From contig CAVVVI010000004.1 of NCBI GenBank assembly GCA_963751795.1, forward strand, positions 1 to 64,000: DNA of 64,000 nucleotides, written 5' to 3'. Within the stretch, counting starts at the first letter, position 1; each line of letters starts with the position of its first letter. The notes beneath the pieces are model-generated. The model searched no databases, was not told the origin of the DNA, and saw only the letters and a program-made list of their open reading frames with translations. Positions 1 to 8,285 of the stretch are shown here, one piece after another. The translations under genes and the position numbers were made by a program. This DNA is from BOG-908 sp963751795. Lineage in GTDB: Bacteria > Pseudomonadota > Alphaproteobacteria > Acetobacterales > Acetobacteraceae.

Positions 1-722
1 TCAGGTTGTCGCGGCGCTTGGAGGGCTTCATGCCGGGGGCGGCGTCCAGCACCGCTTCGAGGCTGCCATACTGGTTGATCAGCTCGGCGGCGCCCTTGGG
101 CCCGATGCCGGGCACGCCGGGCACGTTGTCCACGCTGTCGCCCGTGGTGGAGCTGCACGTCGATCACCAGCTCGGGCGGCACGCCGAACTTCTCCATCAC
201 CTCGGCCGGCCCGATCGGCTTCTGCTTGATCGGGTCGAGCATCGTCACGCCGGGGCGCACGAGCTGCATCAGATCCTTGTCGGAGCTGACGATGGTGACG
301 GTCGCACCCGCCTCCAGCCCGGCCTTGGCGTAGGCGGCGATCAGGTCGTCGGCTTCCCAATCCTCCAGCTCCACGCAAGCGATACCGAAAGCGGCCGTGG
401 CCTCGCGCACCAGCTTGAATTGCGGCACGAGCTCGCTTGGCGGTTCCGGGCGCTGCGCCTTGTAGCGGTCGTAGATGCGGTTGCGAAACGTCTGGCTGCC
501 GGCATCGAACACCACGGCCAGATGCGTGCCGACATGGGCGGCCAGGAAGCGCGCCATCATGTTGGTGAAGCCGAACACGGCGTTCACCAGCGTGCCGTCG
601 GCCCGCGTCATCGGCGGCAACGCATGGAAGGCGCGGAAGATGTAGCCGGAGCCGTCCACCAGAACCAGGCTTGGCGCTGCGGTGCCGGCCGCCGCCGCCT
701 CCGGAACGGGCGCCTCGGGCAC
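1..722 (-). pseudogene. polA: DNA polymerase I, 5' end only, reading frame broken
   Basis: The gene encodes the N-terminal 5'-3' exonuclease (flap endonuclease) domain of DNA polymerase I, which removes RNA primers and fills gaps in replication and repair. Visible motifs are LVDGSGYIFRAFHALPPM, VVFDAGSQTFRN, ELEDWEADDLIAAYA and IVSSDKDLMQL, then GVPPELVIDVQ. At about 145-160 the frame breaks: seven bases lie where six (two codons) are expected before TGDSVDNVPGVPGIGPKGAA, which continues in another frame to the window edge. The rest of the gene is off the window. The start is uncertain. GTG at 722 was chosen; ATT at 761 overlaps the stop of the upstream zinc-finger gene and is also possible. 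Family assignment is firm; whether the shift is real or an assembly error is not known. Confidence 0.85.
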
Positions 723-756
723 GGGCGCCTCGGGCGGGGGCGCGGCCAGGTCGATG

Positions 757-963
757 CTAATGGTCCTCGTCCACCGTGCCGGGCTTGAGCACGAAGACGC
801 GCGAGCACCACGGGCAGAAGGTCTGCTGGTGTTCGATGCGCAGCCACACGCGCGGGTGGCCCAACGGGCCGTCGCCGCCGTCGCAGGAGACCACGCGGCT
901 ATCGACCACGATCGTCTCGATCGCGCCGAAGGCAGGGGTTGGGGTTGAGGCGCCAAACGCCAT
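757..963 (-). CDS. zf-CHCC zinc-finger domain protein (NDUFS6-like)
   Basis: A 68-residue protein carries the zf-CHCC signature: VSCDGGDGPLGHPRVWL followed by FCPWCSRVFVL. This gives one Cys, one His and a CPWC pair as likely zinc ligands. The family is related to the zinc-binding subunit NDUFS6 of mitochondrial complex I and is very common as a small stand-alone protein in Alphaproteobacteria; its exact bacterial role is not settled. The ATG at 963 removes an unconserved upstream extension. It lies immediately upstream of polA on the same strand with a possible short overlap, so the two may be co-transcribed. It is divergent from the hydrolase at 996. Confidence 0.85.
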   Translation of the reverse strand: MAFGASTPTPAFGAIETIVVDSRVVSCDGGDGPLGHPRVWLRIEHQQTFCPWCSRVFVLKPGTVDEDH

Positions 964-995
964 ACTAGGTCCTGACGGTTGCGGAGCTGCTGGGG

Positions 996-2105
996 ATGTC
1001 GGGCATACTACGCTGGGTCGGCGCGGTTTCAACCGCGGCCTGCGTTCTGCTGCTGCCGCCGCGTGCCGGCGGGCCGGCCCGGGCCAGCGCGGCCGTGGCC
1101 GCGGCGGCCAGCGCGGTGGCTGCCGCGCCCGGCTTTCCGGCGCCCGACCTCACCTTCACCATGCGCGACGGCGCCGTGCTGCCGGCGCGGCTGTGGCAGC
1201 CGTCGGCGGGCACGGCACCGGCCGGCATCATCCTGGCATTACACGGCTTCACCGACAGCCGGGATGCCTGGGAGTATCCCGCATCGGCCTTCACCGCGGC
1301 CGGCTACACCGTGATCGCACCCGACCAGCGGGGCTTCGGCGCCACCGCCCAGCGCGGCGGCTGGGCCGGGCAGGCGGTGATGATCGACGATGCGGCCGAG
1401 CTGGTGGCGCAATTGCGCGCCCGCTATCCGGGGCAGCGCCTGGTGCTGATGGGCGAGAGCATGGGCGGGGCGGTGGCGATCTGCCTGGCCGCCCGCGCGC
1501 CGGCCACGGCCGATGCCTATGTGCTGGAATCCCCGGCGGTGTGGGGCCGCGGACAGATGGCGCCCGGCGTGCGGGCCGCACTGTGGACCGCCGCCGCGCT
1601 GGCGCCCGGCTGGCGGCTGAGCGGCAACGAGGTGAAGCTCGACATCGCGGCCACCGACAACCGCGCGGCGCTGCTGCGCCTGGCGCATGATCCGCTGACC
1701 ACGCGCGGCGCCACCGTCGCCACGCTACGCGGCCTGGTGGATCTGATGGATTCGGCGCAGGCCGGCATGGCGCATCTGCCGGCCAACACGCTGCTGCTGG
1801 CCGGTCGGCGGGACCAGGTGATCCCGCCCGCCGCCATGGCTGCCGCCTGGGCCAAGGCGCCGCCGGCCGTGCGGCGGGCGTTCTACCTGGGCGGCTACCA
1901 TCTGCTGTTCCGCGACGAGGCGCGCGCGCTGCCGCAGGGCGACGTGCTGGCCTGGCTGGCCCATCCGGATGCCTGGCTGCCCTCGGGTGCCGACATCAAC
2001 GCGGCAAGCTGGCGGGCCGACCACGCCTGGGCCGCCGACGTGTCGAGCGCGGCACCGGCCGGCACGCTGGATGCTACGGCCGGGCGGAGTTCGTGGCCCT
2101 ACTAA
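996..2105 (+). CDS. Exported alpha/beta hydrolase, lysophospholipase-like
   Basis: This 369-residue protein starts with a typical signal peptide (hydrophobic AACVLLL stretch, then Ala-rich). A serine-hydrolase fold follows: ILALHGFTDSRDAW gives the oxyanion region, VIAPDQRGFGAT the next strand, and GESMGGAV the nucleophile elbow with Ser155. LLLAGRRDQVIPP carries the acid and GGYHLLFRD the catalytic His. The pattern resembles the Hydrolase_4 (monoglyceride lipase/lysophospholipase) family, so an ester of a lipid or other small molecule is the likely substrate, acted on in the periplasm. Substrate cannot be read from sequence. It faces the MaoC/SDR gene tail to tail with a 13-base gap. Confidence 0.8.
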   Translation: MSGILRWVGAVSTAACVLLLPPRAGGPARASAAVAAAASAVAAAPGFPAPDLTFTMRDGAVLPARLWQPSAGTAPAGIILALHGFTDSRDAWEYPASAFTAAGYTVIAPDQRGFGATAQRGGWAGQAVMIDDAAELVAQLRARYPGQRLVLMGESMGGAVAICLAARAPATADAYVLESPAVWGRGQMAPGVRAALWTAAALAPGWRLSGNEVKLDIAATDNRAALLRLAHDPLTTRGATVATLRGLVDLMDSAQAGMAHLPANTLLLAGRRDQVIPPAAMAAAWAKAPPAVRRAFYLGGYHLLFRDEARALPQGDVLAWLAHPDAWLPSGADINAASWRADHAWAADVSSAAPAGTLDATAGRSSWPY

Positions 2106-2118
2106 GCCGCTGCACGGC

Positions 2119-3528
2119 CTAGCGCGCGTGCATCGCCGCGATCAACGGCAGCAGGGTCGCCACCGCGTCGGCCGTCTCGGCCGCCGCCACCGTCGCCGTC
2201 TGATCGGTCAGGATGCGCGGCAGACGGCTTTGCACCACGTGCCAGCCGCCGGTGGCCTGCATCTCCGCGCACAGCATCTCGCCGGCGGCCTTGGCCATGG
2301 CGTATTCCAGCATGCCCGCGGGGCGCAGCGCCACGGCAACTGAGGACGGGTAGAACACCGTGCTGCAGCTGCCGCGCACCGCCTGGCAGCATTCGTGGAA
2401 CGCCTCGACATAGAAGCGGCTGAACCGGGCGTAAGCGGCGGGCACGAACGCCTCCTGCTTTTGCAGGAAGATCTGCGGGGTGACGCAATAATAGAGCTGG
2501 TTGGGCGCGCCGGCGGCGGCCAGCTGCGGCGCCGCCGGCAGGGCGGCGTCGTAGGCCAGCGTTGTGCAGGCATCTGCACCGCGGGCGCCGTTGATGGCCT
2601 CGCACAACGCGGCCGCATCCTGCCGGCCGCTGGCGTAGGTGATGGCCACGCGCGCGCCACCGGCGGCCAGCAGCATCGCCGTCGTGGCGCCCAGCCCGCG
2701 CGAGCCGCCGGCCACCAAAGCCTGCGTGCCGGCAAAGGCGTCCGGCGCGACATGGCCGGCCAGTTCGGCCATGGTGGGCGGCGCCACCGGGGCGTGCCGC
2801 GCAAAGGCCGACACCTTGCCGGCCAACCCGTCGCCCTGCACCGCGAGCTCGAGCAGGCGGAAGCGCTCGTCCAGTTTGGCCACCGTAAAGCCGATGCCCT
2901 CCGCGCCCGCCGGCGGGCCGAGCGTGACCGCCAGGCCGGCATAGATCGAGTGCAGGCCGGGGCAGACCATGCCCACCAGGCGGGAAGTCTGCGCCAGGCC
3001 GGAGAGCGTGCGGGCGGAGAGTGCGGCCGCGGCGTGCGGAAACGCCGCCGCGAAGGCGGCAGCGGGCACCGGGGCAGTCAGCCAGCCATGCCTCCCCGCC
3101 ATCGCCGCCAGCTTCGGCGCATCCGGCGTGGCGGCATGCGGCACCGGCGGTTGCGCCAAGGCGGGCTCGGCCGCCTCGCGCGGGCCGAATTTCAGCACCG
3201 CCATCATGGCGGCCAGCCCGGCCGTCAGCACCGTGATGCGGGCGCCGGCGTCGTCCTGCCGGGTGATCTGGATGGCGGTGTCCTGATCCAGCGGGATGAA
3301 TTTGGTGAACTGCACCTTCAGATGCTGCAGGCGGGCGATCGGCATGCCGTCGCGGGCGAGGGTATCCAGCATCCACAGCAGGGCGTGGATGCCGTGCACC
3401 ACCGGCGCGCCGGCCTGGGTGCGGCGGGCCGCCAGCGCATCCATGTGCATGGGGTTGGTGTCGCCCGACAGGCCGGCGAACAGCGCCTGATCAGCCTGGG
3501 TGAAGCGGCGGGTGGCCGGTGCATGCAT
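2119..3528 (-). CDS. MaoC-type hotdog dehydratase fused to a short-chain dehydrogenase
   Basis: The N-terminal part (about residues 1-110) is a MaoC-like hotdog domain with LSGDTNPMHMD, matching the SGDxNPxHxD hydratase signature, followed by VVHGIHALLWMLD. A middle region of roughly 120 residues resembles a second, degenerate hotdog. The C-terminal 220 residues are an SDR: ALVAGGSRGLGATTA is the nucleotide-binding glycine motif, YPSSVAVAL carries the Ser, and EYAMAKAAGE the YxxxK pair. Together these suggest 3-oxoacyl reduction plus (de)hydration on one chain; the substrate carrier (CoA or ACP) is unknown. Start is ATG at 3528 with GGAAG nine bases upstream. A longer start at 3549 is less likely. 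Length is 469 residues. Confidence 0.75.
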   Translation of the reverse strand: MHAPATRRFTQADQALFAGLSGDTNPMHMDALAARRTQAGAPVVHGIHALLWMLDTLARDGMPIARLQHLKVQFTKFIPLDQDTAIQITRQDDAGARITVLTAGLAAMMAVLKFGPREAAEPALAQPPVPHAATPDAPKLAAMAGRHGWLTAPVPAAAFAAAFPHAAAALSARTLSGLAQTSRLVGMVCPGLHSIYAGLAVTLGPPAGAEGIGFTVAKLDERFRLLELAVQGDGLAGKVSAFARHAPVAPPTMAELAGHVAPDAFAGTQALVAGGSRGLGATTAMLLAAGGARVAITYASGRQDAAALCEAINGARGADACTTLAYDAALPAAPQLAAAGAPNQLYYCVTPQIFLQKQEAFVPAAYARFSRFYVEAFHECCQAVRGSCSTVFYPSSVAVALRPAGMLEYAMAKAAGEMLCAEMQATGGWHVVQSRLPRILTDQTATVAAAETADAVATLLPLIAAMHAR

Positions 3529-3605
3529 CGTCGGTGGCTTCCGGGGCAAAGCGGGGCGCCCGCGCTTGGGGCAAACCGCATGCGTGCTGCCTCATTGTGG
3601 TGTGC

Positions 3606-3932
3606 ATGAGCAAGCATCACCCCGGCAAGCACGCTTTAGACGACACCCGGCCGCATAATGTGGAAACCGGCTGGACCGACGCGATCCTGATCTGCCGCAA
3701 ATGCAGCCGCAAGCTGGATGGCGGCTACGGCGCCGACGGTGGGCAGAGCCTGCGGCGTGCCCTGCGCGAGGGGCTGCGCGCGCGCGGGCAGCGCCGGCAG
3801 ATGGGGCTGATGGAGGTCGCCTGCCTGGGCGTGTGCCCCAAGCGGGGCGTCACCACGATGCGGGCCAGCCGGCCCGGCCTGCTCGTCGTGGTGCCCGCCG
3901 GCGGCGAAGCGGCGCTGCTGGACGAGCGCTGA
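3606..3932 (+). CDS. Thioredoxin-like [2Fe-2S] ferredoxin family protein
   Basis: A 108-residue protein has ILICRKCSRKLDGGYG near the N-terminus and MEVACLGVCPKRGVT further on, giving four cysteines in the CxxC ... CxxxC arrangement of the thioredoxin-fold [2Fe-2S] ferredoxins. It probably binds a 2Fe-2S cluster and passes electrons; the partner is not evident. ATG at 3606 was chosen because the upstream codons are not family-like. It ends 28 bases from the convergent S9 peptidase stop, with a GC-rich palindrome between them. Confidence 0.75.
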   Translation: MSKHHPGKHALDDTRPHNVETGWTDAILICRKCSRKLDGGYGADGGQSLRRALREGLRARGQRRQMGLMEVACLGVCPKRGVTTMRASRPGLLVVVPAGGEAALLDER

Positions 3933-3944
3933 GGCTTCGGCGCC

Positions 3945-3960
3945 GGCCGGGCCCCCGGCC
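3945..3960. terminator. GC palindrome between convergent genes
   Basis: GGCCGGG and CCCGGCC are perfect inverted arms with only two bases between, so a real loop would open one or two pairs. It lies between the stops of the ferredoxin-like gene and the S9 peptidase gene, where a bidirectional terminator would be expected. No T tract follows. Weak call. Confidence 0.3.
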
Positions 3961-5900
3961 TATTTGAGGTATTTGTTGAACCAGGCCACCGAGCGCCGCT
4001 CGTAATCCTCGATGTGCTTGGGGTCGTGCATGCGGTGGCCTTCGCCGGGGTAGATCACCGCCTCGGCCGGCACACCCAGATCGTGCAGCGCGTGCCAAAA
4101 CTCCTCGGTCTGCGGCGCAGGGCACTCGATGTCGTTTTCACCGACGACGGAGAGCGTGGGCGTATGCACCTGCTTGATGAACGTCATCGGCGAGGATTTC
4201 GCATACACCGCCGGGTTGTCGTACACCGAAGCGCCGAAATACGGCACCATCCAGGCATCGATGCCGTTCTCGCCGTAATAGGATTGCCAGTTGGACAGGC
4301 CGGCGCCGGCGACGGCGGCGCGGAAGCGCTGGGTCTGCGTCACCGCCCACATCGTCATGTAGCCGCCATAGCTCCAGCCGGTGATGCCCAGGCGATGCTC
4401 GTCGATCGGGGCGGCGTGCTCGGCGGCCGTCACCCCGGTCAGGATGTCGCGCAAATCACCATGGCCGAAATCGCGCACGTTGGCGCGGGTGAACGCCTCG
4501 CCTTGCCCGAAGCTGCCGCGCGGGTTGGGCATGAACAGCGCGTAGCCGGCTTCCAGCAGGTGCCGGCCCAGGCCCTGGCCCACGAAGGATGGCTGGTTGG
4601 CCCAGGCCGGGCCTCCATGCACGTCGGTGATCATCGGCAGCTTGGCGCCGGGCGCGGTGCCGTTCGGCAGCAGCAGCCAGCCTTGCACGCGCAGATTGTC
4701 GCTGGTCCAGGTGATGGAGCGCTCGGTGGCCGGCAGGGTCTGGCCGGCATTGACGTGCGTCAGATCGTGCCAGTCGCCGAGGTCGCCCACCTCGATCTCC
4801 GGCGCCTTGGTGAAGGTCTGGTGCACGGTGGCCGTGGTCTTGGTGTGGCAATCGGACGCATATTGCCCGTCGCTGGCCTCCAGCCGCTCCTGGCGGCTGA
4901 CCATGGGCACCGGCATGGCGGCGGGCGTGTGCGGGTCGATCTGCACGATCTGCGTCTGATCGTTGGCCAGCACGGTGGCGATCAGGTGGCTGCCGTCGCA
5001 GCTCCAGGCCAGCGAGGTGACGGTGGCATGCCAGCCGGCGGTGAGATCGACCGGCTGCGCATCGGGGTGGCCGAGCGGCAGCACGAAGGCGTCGCCGCCG
5101 GTGGCGCCGAAATCGCTCATCAGCCCGCCGATGAAGGCGACGGCGCTGCCATCGGGTGCCGCAACCGGCTGATCCATCTGCTGCTGCGGGCTCGACGGGG
5201 CATGCAGCACGTGCGCGGCGCCGGTTGCGGCATCGAACGCGTAAAGCTTGGCCACCCACCAGTTGTTGTCGCCGTCACCGGGCGCGGCGGTGGCGACGAA
5301 GCCCTGGCCGTCGGGCCGCCAGCCATATTCATACACATACAGATTGTCGGGAGAGGCCCAGTGCAGCGTGCCGTCGGGCTGCACCAGCGCCAGCCGCTGC
5401 TCGTGCACGTCGCCGCCGAGCACGCCGGTGATCGCGGCACCGGCTTCCACCGCACCCACCTCCTTGGCGGCACCAGCCGTGGCCAGCACGGCCAACTGGC
5501 CGCGGGGCCCGTAACGCAGGCTGTCCATGGTGCCGGCAAAATCCAGCAGCTTGGTCAGGCCGCCGCCATCGGGATGCACGGCGTAGATGGCGCGCGCATG
5601 GCTGCCCGGGCTGCGCAGGACGAAGAGCAGGCGGCTGCCATCCGGCGCCCAGGCCAGCGAGGAGGGCGTGCAGTCATGCACCTTGCCGCAGGGCAGGGCG
5701 ACGCTGGCCTCGGCGCCGCCGGTGGTGCTGCGGATCACCACCGTGGTGATGTCCGGCGTGCCCGAAACATCCTCGTCGCCCTCGACGGAGGCGACATGGC
5801 TGCCATCCGGCGAGACCACGAGAGCCGTGAAATCGTGCACCGGGGCGGCCGCGCAGAGCAGGCCGGCGGTGAGGGGCAGGGCGAGCAGGGGGATTCTCAT
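3960..5900 (-). CDS. Exported S9-family peptidase (prolyl oligopeptidase/acylaminoacyl peptidase type)
   Basis: The 646-residue precursor begins with a signal peptide (MRIPLLALPLTAGLLCAAAP). Residues up to about 400 form the beta-propeller of S9 enzymes, with repeated SPDGSH/AWAPDGSRLLF/SCDGSHLIA blades. The C-terminal alpha/beta hydrolase domain has DVHGGPAW, then GITGWSYGGYMTMW with nucleophile Ser510, VVGENDIECP with the Asp and YPGEGHRM with the His. It is predicted to cleave short peptides in the periplasm, at Pro or small residues by family analogy. ATG at 5900 was preferred over 5987 because it places the signal peptide at the N-terminus. The 161 bases upstream are shared with the divergent PEP-CTERM gene. 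Confidence 0.88.
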   Translation of the reverse strand: MRIPLLALPLTAGLLCAAAPVHDFTALVVSPDGSHVASVEGDEDVSGTPDITTVVIRSTTGGAEASVALPCGKVHDCTPSSLAWAPDGSRLLFVLRSPGSHARAIYAVHPDGGGLTKLLDFAGTMDSLRYGPRGQLAVLATAGAAKEVGAVEAGAAITGVLGGDVHEQRLALVQPDGTLHWASPDNLYVYEYGWRPDGQGFVATAAPGDGDNNWWVAKLYAFDAATGAAHVLHAPSSPQQQMDQPVAAPDGSAVAFIGGLMSDFGATGGDAFVLPLGHPDAQPVDLTAGWHATVTSLAWSCDGSHLIATVLANDQTQIVQIDPHTPAAMPVPMVSRQERLEASDGQYASDCHTKTTATVHQTFTKAPEIEVGDLGDWHDLTHVNAGQTLPATERSITWTSDNLRVQGWLLLPNGTAPGAKLPMITDVHGGPAWANQPSFVGQGLGRHLLEAGYALFMPNPRGSFGQGEAFTRANVRDFGHGDLRDILTGVTAAEHAAPIDEHRLGITGWSYGGYMTMWAVTQTQRFRAAVAGAGLSNWQSYYGENGIDAWMVPYFGASVYDNPAVYAKSSPMTFIKQVHTPTLSVVGENDIECPAPQTEEFWHALHDLGVPAEAVIYPGEGHRMHDPKHIEDYERRSVAWFNKYLK

Positions 5901-5970
5901 CGCCGCACCTAAGCAGGCTGCGCCGCGCCTGGAAAGACGCCCAAGCAAATCTCCCCAGCTGAACCAATAG

Positions 5971-6030
5971 CGCAATTGTGAGCGCAAAATTGGACAATCC
6001 GCCTATCAGTAACGGTTTGTTATCTGTTAC
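5971..6030. promoter_or_regulatory. Operator-like inverted repeats upstream of the PEP-CTERM gene
   Basis: This AT-richer stretch contains AATTGTGAGCGC (5974-5985) followed by AAAATT, which matches one arm of a LacI-type operator. It also holds GTAAC (6009-6013) paired with GTTAC (6026-6030), and the tighter TAAC-5-GTTA at 6010-6022. Such symmetric sites in a divergent promoter region suggest transcription factor binding. The factor is unknown and the likeness to lac operator may be chance. Confidence 0.3.
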
Positions 6031-6061
6031 GCGCCATCAACAACAGATGGGAATTCACCAC

Positions 6062-6922
6062 ATGCGCCGCTTCATGATGATTGCCGCCGTTCTGGCCGGC
6101 TGGACAGCCCTGTCGGCCGCAGCGCGTGCCAGTACCATCGTCATCCAGAACACCACCGACAATGTCGCGTATGCGAGCAACGGTGGGCCTGCCGACATCT
6201 TCAACGGCGGTACCTCGGCCGTCAGCGCATCGACGCTCGGCAGCAACTTCGCCACCTCGCAACTGTCGCTGACGGCAACGCAGCTCACCAGCGGCAGCTA
6301 CGCGATCGACCTGCAATACACCACGCTGTTTTCCGGCAACCAGACGAGCAACGGCTACTCGATCTACTACCCCGACATCTTCCTGCGCTCGGCCGGCGGC
6401 GGCTACAGCAATGCGCCGTTCGACTACGCGATCTCGCTGGGCACCGAAGGCGCCAATGGCGGCGTCGCGGCCGGGCTGTATTCGGTGTCGTCGTATCTGA
6501 CGTCGCAGCAGGTATGGGGCGGGCGCCCCGGCTTCTATTACGGCGGGCAGTACACCAATTCGACCGCCTACCAGCCCGGCCAGGCGGGCTATGCCGGCCA
6601 TAACGCCCCGGTGGTGCTCACCGGCGGCACACGCCTGGGCGGCGCGGCAATCACCACCGGCCAGCAGGCAGGCGGCAGCTACAAGCTGGACGTGCAGCTG
6701 ACGCTGACGGCCGCGCAGGCCGCGGCGTTCGCCGGCGGTTTCGACGTGTTCTGGGGCACCGGCGACTGCTCCAACGGCTCGTTCCTCGCCAGCGTGGCGT
6801 CGATGTCCGGCCCATCCGGCCTGCCGAGCACAGTGCCGGAGCCGGCGAGCCTGGTGCTGCTGGCGGCTGGCCTGACCGGCATGCTCGCCATCCGGCGCGT
6901 CGCTGGCAAGTCGGCCCGCTAG
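6062..6922 (+). CDS. PEP-CTERM sorting domain protein
   Basis: A 286-residue secreted protein with a signal peptide (MRRFMMIAAVLAGWTALSAA, then RAS). The body of about 220 residues is rich in Gly, Ser, Thr, Asn and Tyr and contains no motif I recognise. The C-terminus is a PEP-CTERM signal: VPEPAS, then a hydrophobic run LVLLAAGLTGMLA, then the basic cluster IRR. In the known system an exosortase cleaves at this signal and the protein is delivered to the surface or exopolysaccharide; no exosortase gene lies in this window. ATG at 6062 is preferred over 5978 because it gives a proper signal peptide. A hairpin at 6937 follows the stop. Confidence 0.82.
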   Translation: MRRFMMIAAVLAGWTALSAAARASTIVIQNTTDNVAYASNGGPADIFNGGTSAVSASTLGSNFATSQLSLTATQLTSGSYAIDLQYTTLFSGNQTSNGYSIYYPDIFLRSAGGGYSNAPFDYAISLGTEGANGGVAAGLYSVSSYLTSQQVWGGRPGFYYGGQYTNSTAYQPGQAGYAGHNAPVVLTGGTRLGGAAITTGQQAGGSYKLDVQLTLTAAQAAAFAGGFDVFWGTGDCSNGSFLASVASMSGPSGLPSTVPEPASLVLLAAGLTGMLAIRRVAGKSAR

Positions 6923-6936
6923 GCCAACGCTACCCC

Positions 6937-6969
6937 ACCCTGTCGGCCGTATCGTGCGGCCGGCAGGGT
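6937..6969 (+). terminator. Hairpin after the PEP-CTERM gene
   Basis: ACCCTGTCGGCCG pairs with CGGCCGGCAGGGT (13 bases with one T-G wobble) around the 7-base loop TATCGTG. It starts 15 bases after the stop codon. There is no strong T tract, which is common in GC-rich genomes. Confidence 0.55.
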
Positions 6970-7046
6970 ACCGGCGTCCGCCGGGCCGGGCTGGCACCGC
7001 CCGGGATGTGTGCTAGACGCCCGCGCTGCATCGCGAGGGGCCTCGT

Positions 7047-8285
7047 TTGGAAGCGTTACAGCCGGTTCGCGGCACACGCGACATCATCGGCGAGGATCAG
7101 CGCCGGCACAGCCATGTCGCCGCCACCGCGCGCAGCGTCGCCGCGCTGTACGGCTTCGACGAATGGACCACGCCCATCTTCGAGGACACGCGCGTGTTCG
7201 CCCGCACCCTCGGCGATACGTCCGATGTCGTCACCAAGGAAATGTACACCTTCGAGGATCGCGGCGGCGACAGCCTGACGCTGCGGCCGGAGAACACCGC
7301 CGGCATCTGCCGCGCACTGGTGACCAACGGGCTGACGCAGGCCCTGCCGCAGAAGGTGTTCTATGCCGGCCCGATGTTCCGCTACGAGCGGCCGCAAAAG
7401 GGGCGCTACCGGCAATTCCACCAGATCGGCGCCGAGCTGATCGGCGCGCCCGAGCCGCTGGCCGATGCCGAGGTGATCGCGCTGGGCTGGCACATATTGG
7501 GCACGCTGGGCCTTGCCGCGGACGTCGTGCTCGAAATCAACACGCTGGGCGATGCACCCAGCCGCAACTCCTACCGCGCCGCGCTCGTCGCCTATTTCGA
7601 GGCGCACCGCGAGGGCCTCTCGCGCGACAGCCAGGAGCGGCTGGCGCGCAACCCCATGCGCATCCTCGACAGCAAGGACGAAGGCGACCGCGCGTTGGTG
7701 GCCGACGCGCCGACCATCGCCGCCCACCTTACCACCGAGGCGCGGGGCTTCTACGATGCCGTGCGCACCCATCTTGCGCAGTTCGGCGTGCCCTACCGGG
7801 AGAACCCGCGCATCGTGCGCGGGCTGGATTACTACAGCCACACCGCCTTCGAGTTCGTCACCACCCGCCTGGGGGCCCAAGGCACGGTGATGGCCGGCGG
7901 CCGCTACGACGGGCTGGTGGCCGAAATGGGCGGCCCGCCCACCCCGGCCGTGGGCTGGGCCGCCGGCATCGAACGCCTCTCCATGCTGCTGGCCGAAGCC
8001 CCAGCAGCGCCGCGCCCGGTGGTGGTGGTGCCGCTGGGCGCAGGGGCGGAAGCCGCCGCGCTGGCCGTGCTGCAGGAGCTGCGCACGGCAGGCGTGCGGG
8101 CGGAGATGGCCTATCGCGGCAACATGAAAAAGCGAATGGAGCGGGCCAACCGGATCGGCGCGCGCGCGGTGGTGATCCTGGGTGAGGACGAGGTGGCGCG
8201 GGGGGTGGCGGCGGTTAAGGATCTGGCGACTGGGGTGCAGGTTGAGGTGGCTTTGGGCGGGGTGAAGGAAGCAGTCCTTTTTTGA
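7047..8285 (+). CDS. hisS: Histidyl-tRNA synthetase
   Basis: A class II aminoacyl-tRNA synthetase that charges tRNA-His. The 412-residue length is normal. Visible motifs are PVRGTRDI at the N-terminus, TLRPENTAGICRA and AGPMFRYERPQKGRYRQFHQIG (motif 2), RGLDYYSHTAFEFV (histidine A-type motif), GGRYDGL, and AVGWAAGIERL (motif 3). The anticodon-binding domain is C-terminal. The start is TTG at 7047, with GAGGGG five bases upstream and no ATG nearby. The last codons (reading AVLF and stop) come from the hairpin repeat that follows, so the extreme C-terminus has been replaced by repeat sequence. Confidence 0.97.
   Translation: MEALQPVRGTRDIIGEDQRRHSHVAATARSVAALYGFDEWTTPIFEDTRVFARTLGDTSDVVTKEMYTFEDRGGDSLTLRPENTAGICRALVTNGLTQALPQKVFYAGPMFRYERPQKGRYRQFHQIGAELIGAPEPLADAEVIALGWHILGTLGLAADVVLEINTLGDAPSRNSYRAALVAYFEAHREGLSRDSQERLARNPMRILDSKDEGDRALVADAPTIAAHLTTEARGFYDAVRTHLAQFGVPYRENPRIVRGLDYYSHTAFEFVTTRLGAQGTVMAGGRYDGLVAEMGGPPTPAVGWAAGIERLSMLLAEAPAAPRPVVVVPLGAGAEAAALAVLQELRTAGVRAEMAYRGNMKKRMERANRIGARAVVILGEDEVARGVAAVKDLATGVQVEVALGGVKEAVLF

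Noticed and set aside
6..788. A 260-residue plus-strand frame at the window start.
   Set aside because: It is antisense to polA, which has clear domain motifs in this interval.
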